Of a stretch of DNA of 53,444 bases, positions 36,810 through 46,865 are shown piece by piece. Under the pieces are notes generated by a model. It was not told the DNA's origin, did no database searches, and saw only the letters and a list, made by a program, of their open reading frames with translations. Made by a program: the position numbers and the translations under genes. Numbering within the stretch: position 1 is the stretch's first letter; the number at the start of each line of letters is the position of its first letter. This DNA is from an uncultured Eubacterium sp. GTDB lineage: Bacteria > Bacillota > Clostridia > Oscillospirales > Acutalibacteraceae. Where the stretch lies: contig CALWVQ010000006.1 of the NCBI GenBank assembly GCA_944385025.1, forward strand, positions 1 to 53,444. The letters run 5' to 3'.

Positions 36810-37553
36810 ATGAGCGGACATAACAAATGGAGCACCATTAAGAGAAAAAAGGGTGCAAATGACGCTGCAAGAGCAAAAATCTTCACTAAAATCGGACGTG
36901 AGCTTGCCGTAGCAGTTAAAAACGGCGGTCCCGACCCTAACAACAATGCAAAACTTCGCGACGTTATAGCAAAAGCAAAGCAGAACAACGTGCCTAACGA
37001 TAATATTGACAGAATGCTTAAAAAAGCTGCCGGCGAGGGCGACGGAGCTAACTACGAAGAAATCGTTTACGAGGGATATGGTCCTTCAGGCGTTGCGGTA
37101 GTAGTTGAGACTCTGACAGACAACAGAAACAGAACTGCGTCGGAAGTTCGCCACTACTTTGACAAAGCAGGCGGAAATATGGGTACACCCGGTTCTGTAA
37201 CATTTATGTTCGGCAGAGAGGGCGTTATCGTAATTGAAAAGGAAGACGTTGACGAAGATCAGCTTATGATGGACGCTCTTGAAAGCGGCGCAACTGATTT
37301 TCTTACAGACGATGAGGATATTTTTGAAATCAGAACAGACGCAAACGACGTGGGCGTTATCCGCGACGAGCTTGAAGCGAAGGGATACAAAATCATTTCT
37401 TCTGAGCCTGCTTACATTCCTCAAACTTACACAAGACTTGAAAGCGAAGAGGATATGAAAAATATGGCAAGAATGATTGAAATGTTTGAAGAAAATGACG
37501 ACGTTCAAAACATTTGGCACAACTGGGAAAATGAAAGCGATTACGAAGGATAA
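36810..37553 (+). CDS. yebC: YebC/PmpR-family protein
   Basis: Widely conserved 247-residue protein, long annotated as a transcriptional regulator; recent work points to a role in relieving ribosomes stalled on proline-rich sequences. Seen: N-terminal SGHNKWSTIKRKKGANDAARAKIFTK reduced here to its key SGHNKWSTIK block, NVPNDNIDRMLKKAAGEGDG, and YEGYGPSGVAVVVETLTDN. AAGGAG precedes the ATG. Monocistronic, with its own promoter and a shared terminator. In other bacteria it is near ruvC; not here. Confidence 0.95.
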   Translation: MSGHNKWSTIKRKKGANDAARAKIFTKIGRELAVAVKNGGPDPNNNAKLRDVIAKAKQNNVPNDNIDRMLKKAAGEGDGANYEEIVYEGYGPSGVAVVVETLTDNRNRTASEVRHYFDKAGGNMGTPGSVTFMFGREGVIVIEKEDVDEDQLMMDALESGATDFLTDDEDIFEIRTDANDVGVIRDELEAKGYKIISSEPAYIPQTYTRLESEEDMKNMARMIEMFEENDDVQNIWHNWENESDYEG

Positions 37554-37584
37554 CAACATAAAGTAACACTTAATAAAACAACAA

Positions 37585-37609
37585 AAGGCTGGTACAATGT
37601 ACCAGCCTT
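37585..37609. terminator. Bidirectional terminator between yebC and nupQ
   Basis: An 11-bp perfect stem (AAGGCTGGTAC) with a 3-nt loop. The T tract is better on the minus strand (TTTTGTTGTTTT), so it mainly serves the nucleoside transporter operon, while also lying just after yebC. Confidence 0.8.
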
Positions 37610-37626
37610 AAATTTATATATTGATT

Positions 37627-38625
37627 TTATCTTTCTTCACGGAAATATGACAGTCCAAGTGACGCAGGACCCATATTTTCTTTCTTTTCCTTAACGCTTA
37701 CAAATATCAAAACAAGTATTGTTACCACATAGGGCAGCATTTTGAAAAGCTCCTGTGTACGAAGGGCAAGACCGGGTATAAACAAATATACGATATAAAG
37801 TCCGCCGAAAACAATAGAGCCGAGAATACCAAGATTTGGTCGCCACACGGCAAAAATAACAAGAGCGATTGCAAGCCATCCTCTGTCGCCGAAGCCCTCG
37901 TTTGACCATACGCCGCAGGCATAGTCCATAACATAGTAAAGACCGCCGAGACCTGCGATAACGCTGCCGATACAAGTTGCAAGATACTTTGATTTTGAAA
38001 CGCTTATACCTGCTGCGTCTGCGGTTGCAGGATTTTCGCCTACTGCACGAAGATGAAGTCCCCCTCTTGTACGGTTAAGGAAGATACTGCAGGCAATGGC
38101 AATAATAATTCCGAGATAGGCAAGAAAACCGTATGACAGGAAAATCTTACCGAAATCGCCTGTTGTTTCTGCAATTGGTAAAGTTTTTCTGAAGAAATTA
38201 CTTGTAGTGGTAAGGGCAACTGAAGGAACGTCGGCGCCAGTAATTTTGATAAGAGAGCCGCCGAAGAAGTTACCGAAGCCCACACCGAAGGTAGTAATGG
38301 CAAGACCTGTTACGTTTTGATTTGCCCTTAACGTTACAGTTAAGAAACAGTAAATCAAACCTACCAAGGCAGAACCGATTATCGTACTCAAAAGAGGTAT
38401 CATAACAGCAAGAAAGCCGTTAGCATCCGCAGGAGATTCCAATGAGTTTTCATACATAAAAGCACCAATAACTCCGCTGATACCGCCTACGTACATAATA
38501 CCGGGAATACCAAGATTAAGGTTACCCGATTTTTCCGTTAATATTTCACCTGTGGAGCCGTAAAGAAGAGGTATACCCTGCATAACGGCTCTTTGAAGGA
38601 AAGTAACTACTGTTGCTGAAATCAT
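37627..38625 (-). CDS. nupQ: Nucleoside ABC transporter permease NupQ-like
   Basis: One of two membrane subunits of a BMP-type nucleoside importer. 332 residues with about eight to ten hydrophobic helices and the family motif GEILTEKSGNLNLGIPGIM near the N-terminus. Last gene of xpt-bmp-nupO-nupP-nupQ; starts one base after the nupP stop. Gene name follows the B. subtilis nupNOPQ guanosine system by organisation; actual substrate is not proven. Confidence 0.88.
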   Translation of the reverse strand: MISATVVTFLQRAVMQGIPLLYGSTGEILTEKSGNLNLGIPGIMYVGGISGVIGAFMYENSLESPADANGFLAVMIPLLSTIIGSALVGLIYCFLTVTLRANQNVTGLAITTFGVGFGNFFGGSLIKITGADVPSVALTTTSNFFRKTLPIAETTGDFGKIFLSYGFLAYLGIIIAIACSIFLNRTRGGLHLRAVGENPATADAAGISVSKSKYLATCIGSVIAGLGGLYYVMDYACGVWSNEGFGDRGWLAIALVIFAVWRPNLGILGSIVFGGLYIVYLFIPGLALRTQELFKMLPYVVTILVLIFVSVKEKKENMGPASLGLSYFREER

Positions 38626-39732
38626 TTATTTTACCTCCTTCTTTGTTTTGTGAAATTTCACTTGATAGTTGATGAAAAATTCACTTCCTATGATAAAGAA
38701 GAGAATTATACCTGTGATAATGTCAGAAAAAGACTCGTTGAGACCGAAAACAGTGGAAATCTCGCTTGCTCCCTTTTGGAAGAACACCAAAAGGAATGAG
38801 GTTAAAATCATATAAAGGGGATTAAACTTTGCAAGCCACGACACCATAATTGCCGTAAATCCTCTGTTGTCAGCCGTTGTTGTTGCTATGGTATGATTTG
38901 TACCGCCTACAAGGAGCAAGCCTGCTATACCGCACACTGCACCTGAAAGAAGCATTGTTCTGATAATAACTTTTTTAACGTTAATTCCGATATATCTTGC
39001 AGTATTCTCGCTTTCACCTACAACTGCAATCTCGTAACCGTGCTTGCTGTATTTTAGATAAATATACATTCCCACGGTAATAACAAGAACGATAATTATG
39101 TTGAGAAGATACTCATACTCTCCTAATGACGGGAACCAACCGGCGTGTGTGCTTTGGTTAATGATACCGATTTTGCCTGAACCCTTTGGATTTTCCCAAT
39201 ACATTACAAAATAAGAAACAAGCTGAATACCAACATAGTTCATCATAAGGGTAAAAAGTGTTTCGTTTGTGTTGTACTTTGCTTTAAATATAGCTGGGAT
39301 AACTGCCCAAACTGCACCTGCCACAATGCTGGCAATAATCATTACGATTATTAAAAGCGCATTAGGAATTTTATCGCCCAGCAAAATCATACAAGCTGCT
39401 GTTGCAAGTCCGCCAACAAGAACCTGTCCCTCGCCTCCGATATTCCAAAATCTCATTTTGAAAGCAGGTGTAATGGCAAGAGATACACACAAGAGCATTG
39501 CAAGACTTTGCAGCAAATTCCAAACTCGTCTTGAAGTCCCAAACGCACCCTTAATCATCGTACCGTAAACACTGAAAGGATTTTCGTGTGTTAAAACCAT
39601 TGTAAGCATAGCGCAAACGACAAGTGCCAGCAGAACTGAAATAATCCTTACAAGCCACGCATTGAGAGGAGGAATACTTGTTCTTTTTACAATATGAAAC
39701 TTTGGTTCGTGAGCCGTAGTTTTATTACTCAT
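38626..39732 (-). CDS. nupP: Nucleoside ABC transporter permease NupP-like
   Basis: Second permease subunit, 368 residues with multiple transmembrane helices after a ~25-residue cytoplasmic N-terminus. Seen: FKMRFWNIGGEGQVLVGG, NETLFTLMMNYVG and SENTARYIGINVKK, which mark the BMP-associated permease family. Overlaps nupO by 8 bp and abuts nupQ, so the three are tightly coupled. Confidence 0.9.
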   Translation of the reverse strand: MSNKTTAHEPKFHIVKRTSIPPLNAWLVRIISVLLALVVCAMLTMVLTHENPFSVYGTMIKGAFGTSRRVWNLLQSLAMLLCVSLAITPAFKMRFWNIGGEGQVLVGGLATAACMILLGDKIPNALLIIVMIIASIVAGAVWAVIPAIFKAKYNTNETLFTLMMNYVGIQLVSYFVMYWENPKGSGKIGIINQSTHAGWFPSLGEYEYLLNIIIVLVITVGMYIYLKYSKHGYEIAVVGESENTARYIGINVKKVIIRTMLLSGAVCGIAGLLLVGGTNHTIATTTADNRGFTAIMVSWLAKFNPLYMILTSFLLVFFQKGASEISTVFGLNESFSDIITGIILFFIIGSEFFINYQVKFHKTKKEVK

Positions 39733-41266
39733 TGTTATCCTCCTTTTGTGTTATGCTTTTAGTCATAAGCAAACCAATCTGCTCTTTTTCAGCGGTTTTA
39801 CCGTCGACTATACCTGTAATTTTTCCTGAATTGATTACCATTATTCTGTCGCAGAGCTGAACAAGAACGTCCAAATCCTCACCAACAAATATTACGCAGG
39901 TGCCCTGCTCTTTCTGCTTTGTAAGGAGATCGTAGATAATATAAGAAGAGTTGATATCAAGTCCCCTTACGGGATATGCCACCATAAGCACCTTGGGGTT
40001 TGAGGCGATTTCCCTGCCTACGAGAACTTTTTGAACGTTACCGCCTGAAAGACGTCTTACAGGAGTTGATGCGCTGGGAGTAACAACCTCAAGCTGTTTA
40101 ATAACATTTTCTGCAAGCTCTCTTGATTCTTTTCTGTCAAGAAATGCAGAATTGCCCTTTTTATAACTGCGAAGCATCATATTGTCTACAATGTCCATAT
40201 TGCCAACGAGTCCCATTCCCAATCTGTCCTCGGGAACAAATGAAAGGGCAACGCCCAATTTGCGTATTGCTCGCGGCGATTTGCCAACAAGCTGCTGCTC
40301 CTCACCGTCGATTTTATAAATGATTGAAGAATCGCCTGTGGGCTTTTGAAGACCTGCGATTGATTCCAAAAGTTCCTTTTGACCGCAACCTGAAATACCC
40401 GCAATACCCAGAATTTCTCCGCTGTATGCCGTAAAGTTTACGTCGGTTAAAAGATTTTTACCCTCACGGCTTTTTACTGTAAGGTTTTCAACAACAAGTC
40501 TTTCTTTTGGATTGACAGGGTCTTTTCTTTCGATATTAAGTTCCACCTTGGCACCTACCATCATTTCGGTAAGGGACTGCTCTGTTGCGTCAGCAGTATT
40601 AACGGTGCCAACATATTCGCCTTTGCGAAGAGTTGTTACTCTGTCGCTGATTTCAAGCACCTCGTGGAGTTTATGTGTAATTATGATAATTGATTTATTA
40701 TCTTCACGCATACGGCGAAGAACATCAAATAATTTTCGAGTTTCCTGTGGTGTTAATACAGCGGTAGGCTCATCAAGAATAAGAATATCCGCACCTCTGT
40801 ATAATACCTTGATAATTTCAACTGTCTGTTTTTCGGATACAGACATTTCATAGATTTTTTTGTTAAGGTCAATAGAAAATCCGTATTTTTCCGTGATTTC
40901 CTTAACTTTTTTTTCAGTTTCTTTCAGACTGAATTTCTTTTCATCTTTAATACCCAAAACTATATTTTGGGTAGCATTAAAAACATCAACAAGCTTAAAG
41001 TGCTGATGTATCATACCTATTTTGTATTTATAGGCATCACGAGGAGATTTGATTACAACCTCCTTACCGTCAACAAAAATCTGGCCCTCGTCAGGAAAAT
41101 AAATTCCCGACACCATATTCATAAGAGTAGTTTTTCCCGAGCCGTTCTCTCCGAGAATAGCAAGTATTTCACCTCTGCGCACCTGCAGATTTACGTCTTT
41201 ATTCGCAACAATATTACCGAAAGTTTTTGTAATGCCCTTTAATTCAACAGCAAAAGTTTCGCTCAT
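39725..41266 (-). CDS. nupO: Nucleoside ABC transporter ATP-binding protein NupO-like
   Basis: Double ATPase subunit, 513 residues from the ATG at 41266 (AAGGAGG 6 nt upstream; the frame opens earlier at 41314). First domain: Walker A GENGSGKTT, signature region SVSEKQTVEI, Walker B LILDEPTAVLTP. Second domain: degenerate Walker A GISGCGQKE, intact signature RLSGGNVQKV and VAYPVRGLDI in place of a normal Walker B. The weakened second site is usual in RbsA/NupO-type proteins. Confidence 0.93.
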   Translation of the reverse strand: MSETFAVELKGITKTFGNIVANKDVNLQVRRGEILAILGENGSGKTTLMNMVSGIYFPDEGQIFVDGKEVVIKSPRDAYKYKIGMIHQHFKLVDVFNATQNIVLGIKDEKKFSLKETEKKVKEITEKYGFSIDLNKKIYEMSVSEKQTVEIIKVLYRGADILILDEPTAVLTPQETRKLFDVLRRMREDNKSIIIITHKLHEVLEISDRVTTLRKGEYVGTVNTADATEQSLTEMMVGAKVELNIERKDPVNPKERLVVENLTVKSREGKNLLTDVNFTAYSGEILGIAGISGCGQKELLESIAGLQKPTGDSSIIYKIDGEEQQLVGKSPRAIRKLGVALSFVPEDRLGMGLVGNMDIVDNMMLRSYKKGNSAFLDRKESRELAENVIKQLEVVTPSASTPVRRLSGGNVQKVLVGREIASNPKVLMVAYPVRGLDINSSYIIYDLLTKQKEQGTCVIFVGEDLDVLVQLCDRIMVINSGKITGIVDGKTAEKEQIGLLMTKSITQKEDNNE

Positions 41267-41290
41267 TGCTAACCTCCTTAAAAGATTATA

Positions 41291-41316
41291 CCGTGCCTGC
41301 AAAAAAGCAGGCACGG
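41291..41316 (-). promoter_or_regulatory. Intercistronic hairpin between bmp and nupO
   Basis: Perfect 10-bp GC-rich stem (CCGTGCCTGC) with a six-T loop on the minus strand, 45 bp after the bmp stop. There is only a weak T tract after it (TATAATCTTTT), so it probably acts as a leaky terminator or RNA stabiliser that leaves more binding protein than transporter. Confidence 0.75.
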
Positions 41317-41360
41317 ATAAAGATTATTTTAGAGTTCTCCCCTACTGACTGATACTGTAA

Positions 41361-42626
41361 TCAGAACTTTGTATCAAGAAGGTTGATACCGTCAATCTGA
41401 ATATCAAAGTAAGGAGCTGAACGGTATTCTGACTCGTGGAAGTAGCCGTCTGCTACTGCCTCTGTATCAGCAGTATAGTTTGCATCTGTGTCAACGTCAG
41501 CCATATAGCTTGTAAGGTGACCGTCTGCATCTACCTTTGCGTTTACATTAGTGCTGTCAGTAACAGTTACTGTAAATGTTGAAGTATCAAATACGTGAAG
41601 TGTACCTGCCTTCATTTCCTCAACAGCCTTGTCGATAGCTTCCTGAGTGCCTGCTGCAGCAGCCTGCTCGTTTACATCTGTAAGAACAACTGAACCTGTT
41701 GTAAGGTCACCTGTCCAGTCGTGAGCAATTTCAGTTCCGTCCATAACAGCTTTGATTGCATACTCAAAGTATGGAGCCCAGTCAATTCTTGAAGATACGA
41801 TAAATGTATTTGGACAAGCGCTTACTGTGCTGCCGTTGTATGAAACGTTAGGAACGCCTGCAGCCTCGCAAGCTGTAGGAGCACCCATTGAGTCAGCGTG
41901 CTGGCTGATAAGAACACATCCGTTAGAGATAAGCTTGTTAGCAGCCTCTTTTTCGGCTGTTTCATCATACCAAGAACCTGTGAATGATACTTCCATTGTT
42001 ACTGATGGGCAAACTGAACGAGCGCCGAGGAAGAATGAGGTATAACCTGAAATAACCTCTGCGTAAGTATAAGCGCCTACGTAACCCATTTTAGCCTGAT
42101 CCTCGGTTATCTTACCGTCGGCAATCATTTCGTTAAGCTTCATACCAGCTGCGATACCTGCAAGATATCTGCCCTCATAGATAGAAGCAAATGCGTTGTG
42201 ATAGTTAGGAAGGTTTTCTGTATGAGCCTTTGTTCCTGTTGCATGGCAGAACTGAACATCAGGATAAGCCTTTGCAGCCTCAATGATATAGTCCTCGTGA
42301 CCGAAGCTGTCTGCAAAAATAAAGTCACAGCCCTGATCTACAAGGTCATCGCAAGCTTCGCGGCAAGTCTGGTCCTCAGGAATGTTTGTCTTTTTGATAA
42401 CATTCTCCGGAGCTATGCCGAGAGTTTCACAAGCCTCATCTGCTGCTGTGATAAAGTTTTTGTCATAGGTTGAGTTTTCATCGTGTAAGAAAATAAATCC
42501 TACTTTGATGTCTGTTGTCTGTGCTGCACTGTCATTTTCAGTATTATCGCTTGAACAACCTGCAAAGCAAGCTACTACAAGAAGAACTGAAAGAATAATT
42601 GCAACAATTTTTTTTGTGAGTTTCAT
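41361..42626 (-). CDS. BMP-family substrate-binding lipoprotein
   Basis: Extracellular nucleoside-binding protein of the transporter. ATG at 42626 with GGAGG 6 nt upstream gives 421 residues starting MKLTKKIVAIIL, a lipoprotein signal with two possible lipid cysteines (VVAC or FAGC, about residues 21-25). The mature part shows the BMP fold: KVGFIFLHDENSTYDKNF, CDFIFADSFGHED, MGYVGAYTYAEVISGY, and SQHADSMGAP. Purine nucleoside uptake is inferred from the fold and the xpt neighbour. Confidence 0.92.
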   Translation of the reverse strand: MKLTKKIVAIILSVLLVVACFAGCSSDNTENDSAAQTTDIKVGFIFLHDENSTYDKNFITAADEACETLGIAPENVIKKTNIPEDQTCREACDDLVDQGCDFIFADSFGHEDYIIEAAKAYPDVQFCHATGTKAHTENLPNYHNAFASIYEGRYLAGIAAGMKLNEMIADGKITEDQAKMGYVGAYTYAEVISGYTSFFLGARSVCPSVTMEVSFTGSWYDETAEKEAANKLISNGCVLISQHADSMGAPTACEAAGVPNVSYNGSTVSACPNTFIVSSRIDWAPYFEYAIKAVMDGTEIAHDWTGDLTTGSVVLTDVNEQAAAAGTQEAIDKAVEEMKAGTLHVFDTSTFTVTVTDSTNVNAKVDADGHLTSYMADVDTDANYTADTEAVADGYFHESEYRSAPYFDIQIDGINLLDTKF

Positions 42627-42685
42627 TTCTTTCCTCCGTAAAAAAATATTTATTAAAAGGCTCACGCCCAATAACCGAATAAAAA

Positions 42686-43264
42686 TCAGTCTCTGAAAAA
42701 GACTTGTCCAGTTTTGCTATCCATACTCTCAACAATGGCGAGGGACTGAACGTTAACGCCCTGTGCTCTTAGCTTATCGCCGCCGTGCTGAAAACCTTTT
42801 TCAATAACAACGCCGCAGCCTACAACGGTAGCCCCGCTGTCTTTGACAAGAGAAATAAGTCCGTCAAGTGCATTTCCGATTGCAAGAAAATCGTCAACAA
42901 TAAGGACTTTATCATCTTTGCCTAAAAACCTTTTAGAAACGATAATATCATAAGTTGTAGAGTGGGTAAAACTTTCAACTTTAGACGTATAAACGTCCCC
43001 GGCAATATTTTTTGTCTTTGTTTTTTTGGCAAATACCAAAGGACAGCCAAACTCTTGTGCCACAAGAGCACCGATAGCAATGCCGGAAGCTTCAATGGTA
43101 AGAATTTTGTTAATCTCGCAATTATTGAAAAGCCTGTGAAATTCCTTTGCTACCTGGCGCATAAAAGGAATATCTATACGGTGATTTAAAAAACCGTCAA
43201 CTTTAAGAATATTGCCCTCGTATACTTCGCCTTCGTCTAATATTTTTTGCTTTAACAAATCCAT
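42686..43264 (-). CDS. xpt: Xanthine phosphoribosyltransferase
   Basis: Salvages xanthine to XMP with PRPP. Seen: MDLLKQKILDEGEV at the start, KVDGFLNHRIDI, TIEASGIAIG and the PRPP loop VLIVDDFLAIGNA; 192 residues, as B. subtilis Xpt. ATG at 43264 is chosen by alignment with the family; its ribosome site (GGCGG) is weak and a GTG six codons earlier (43282) is possible. First gene of the nucleoside uptake operon, 59 bp before bmp. Confidence 0.95.
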   Translation of the reverse strand: MDLLKQKILDEGEVYEGNILKVDGFLNHRIDIPFMRQVAKEFHRLFNNCEINKILTIEASGIAIGALVAQEFGCPLVFAKKTKTKNIAGDVYTSKVESFTHSTTYDIIVSKRFLGKDDKVLIVDDFLAIGNALDGLISLVKDSGATVVGCGVVIEKGFQHGGDKLRAQGVNVQSLAIVESMDSKTGQVFFRD

Positions 43265-43296
43265 AAAAAAACATACCGCCACTATAATTTGTGTAT

Positions 43297-43325
43297 ATAA
43301 TATTACGTATCTTTATATTTATCAA
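43297..43325 (-). promoter_or_regulatory. Predicted xpt operon promoter
   Basis: TTGATA (43320-43325), 17-bp spacer, TATTAT (43297-43302), leaving only about 25-30 nt of leader before xpt. That is too short for a purine riboswitch, unlike B. subtilis xpt. Confidence 0.75.
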
Positions 43326-43386
43326 TATTTTTTACAATTTTGACACCAAATTTTAATATTTGACCAAAAGTACTGCCTTTCAAACA

Positions 43387-43415
43387 TAGACACAAGGATG
43401 AAAGTGTGGTATGAT
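43387..43415 (+). promoter_or_regulatory. Predicted promoter of the small membrane protein / DUF523 pair
   Basis: TAGACA (43387-43392), 17-bp spacer, TATGAT (43410-43415) on the plus strand. Transcription would begin near 43422, just upstream of the ribosome site of the small gene. Confidence 0.55.
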
Positions 43416-43431
43416 TTTATCAGGTGATTAT

Positions 43432-43617
43432 ATGAACAACAAGAAAATTGCAATAATAGTTTCTGTGTTTATACTGGCATTATTTATCTTAATAGGATTT
43501 ATGGGAATAATGGGTAAAATCCCTCTTTTAGGAAAACCCATTGCCTTCATTACTTCAATAATCATAATTTTGTTCGTATTAGGTTTTATTACTGTCATAG
43601 CAAAAAGGAGAAAATAG
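43432..43617 (+). CDS. Small membrane protein of unknown function
   Basis: I do not recognise this 61-residue protein. It has a short lysine-rich cytoplasmic start (MNNKKIAI), two hydrophobic helices (about 6-26 and 33-56) separated by GKIPLLGKP, and a positive C-terminus (AKRRK), so both ends should face the cytoplasm. ATG at 43432 is preferred over 43411 because AGGTG lies 6 nt upstream and the earlier ATG is inside the promoter. It lies 4 bp before the DUF523 gene, so they form one transcript. Confidence 0.65.
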   Translation: MNNKKIAIIVSVFILALFILIGFMGIMGKIPLLGKPIAFITSIIIILFVLGFITVIAKRRK

Positions 43618-43621
43618 ACAA

Positions 43622-44071
43622 ATGAAAATAGCTGTAAGCGCCTGTTTGTTGGGAGAAAACTGCAAATATAACGGCGGAAATAACAAGTGTGACGAGATAA
43701 TAAAATTAGGTGAAAAGTACACTCTTATACCCATTTGCCCCGAATGCTTTGCAGGGCTTAAAATACCCAGACTGCCCAGCGAAATAAAAAACGGCAGGGT
43801 TTATTCGAAAGAGGGCAAAGACTTAACGGAAGAATTTAATGACGGAGCTGAAAAAGCACTGTACGTTGCACAGGAAAGCGGATGTCAGGTTGCAATACTT
43901 AAAGAGAGAAGTCCAAGCTGCGGCTTCGGCAAAATTTATGACGGCACTTTCAGCGGCAATTTAGTTGAGGGAAACGGTATAGCCGCCCAGCTTTTATACG
44001 ATAACGGTATAACCATTATAGGCGAAAGTCAGTTAAAAAAACTTGATATGATTTTGGAAAGCATTTTATAA
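43622..44071 (+). CDS. DUF523 / TudS-family protein
   Basis: 149-residue cysteine-rich protein of the DUF523 family, which includes the iron-sulfur enzyme TudS that removes sulfur from 2-thiouracil. Seen: SACLLGENCKYNGG (C8), PICPECFAGLKIPRLP (C39, C42) and ERSPSCGFGK (C100). Three conserved cysteines at C8, C39 and C100 would fit a [4Fe-4S] cluster with one open iron. A desulfidase role is inference from the family. Divergent from the purine salvage operon. Confidence 0.85.
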   Translation: MKIAVSACLLGENCKYNGGNNKCDEIIKLGEKYTLIPICPECFAGLKIPRLPSEIKNGRVYSKEGKDLTEEFNDGAEKALYVAQESGCQVAILKERSPSCGFGKIYDGTFSGNLVEGNGIAAQLLYDNGITIIGESQLKKLDMILESIL

Positions 44072-44112
44072 CCAACATTATTTCAATAATTACGCAATCA
44101 CGGTAAAGCAAG

Positions 44113-44141
44113 AAAAAGGTCGGAGCAATCCGACCTTTTTT
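44113..44141. terminator. Bidirectional terminator between DUF523 gene and atpC
   Basis: Stem AAAAAGGTCGGA with complement and a GCAA tetraloop, T tracts on both strands (six T on plus, five on minus). It ends both convergent operons. Confidence 0.92.
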
Positions 44142-44561
44142 CTATATTTTCAAGTTATGACGATTTTTAATTTTAAGACGCTCCATCGCCCTTGCCAAGT
44201 TAGCCTGTGAATGATAATACTCAAGCTGGGACTGTTTCTGTCTGAGTTCCTCTTCGGCTCGCATTTTTGCCTCCTGCGCACGGCGTTCGTCGATTTCCTC
44301 GGGAAGTTCGGCAGAAATGCACACAAGAGTGGCAACATTGTCAAGAAACTCAAGAAAACCGTTGCCCACAAAGGCGTCTATGGTATTTCCGTCTTTATCA
44401 ACAATTTTCATTTCGCCCTCGTCGATGGGCAAAACACAGTTTTCGTGGTGGGCAAGAAATCCCTCAAGCCCTCTGTCAACGTGTGGAACAACCAAAGACT
44501 GCGCCTCGCCGTCAAAAAATATTTTGTTTGACGCAATTATAGTAAGTTTAAAGGTATTCAT
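44142..44561 (-). CDS. atpC: F-type ATP synthase epsilon subunit
   Basis: Central-stalk subunit of F1 that links gamma to the c-ring and can inhibit hydrolysis. 139 residues: N-terminal beta sandwich with FFDGEAQSLVVPHVDRGLEGFLAHHE and C-terminal helical hairpin from about residue 90. Last gene of the atp operon, 11 bp after atpD. Confidence 0.96.
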   Translation of the reverse strand: MNTFKLTIIASNKIFFDGEAQSLVVPHVDRGLEGFLAHHENCVLPIDEGEMKIVDKDGNTIDAFVGNGFLEFLDNVATLVCISAELPEEIDERRAQEAKMRAEEELRQKQSQLEYYHSQANLARAMERLKIKNRHNLKI

Positions 44562-44572
44562 AAAATCACCTG

Positions 44573-46857
<2,285 letters not shown>

Positions 46858-46865
<8 letters not shown>

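Noticed and set aside
37086-37559. 157-codon open frame opposite yebC
   Set aside because: It is the antisense shadow of yebC, cysteine- and phenylalanine-rich, with no ribosome site.
39725-41266. Second ATPase domain of NupO as a broken gene
   Set aside because: A degenerate second Walker A and Walker B with an intact signature is normal for this double-ATPase family.
43265-43410. Purine riboswitch upstream of xpt
   Set aside because: No aptamer-like paired stem with the conserved junction bases is visible, and the predicted start site leaves too short a leader.
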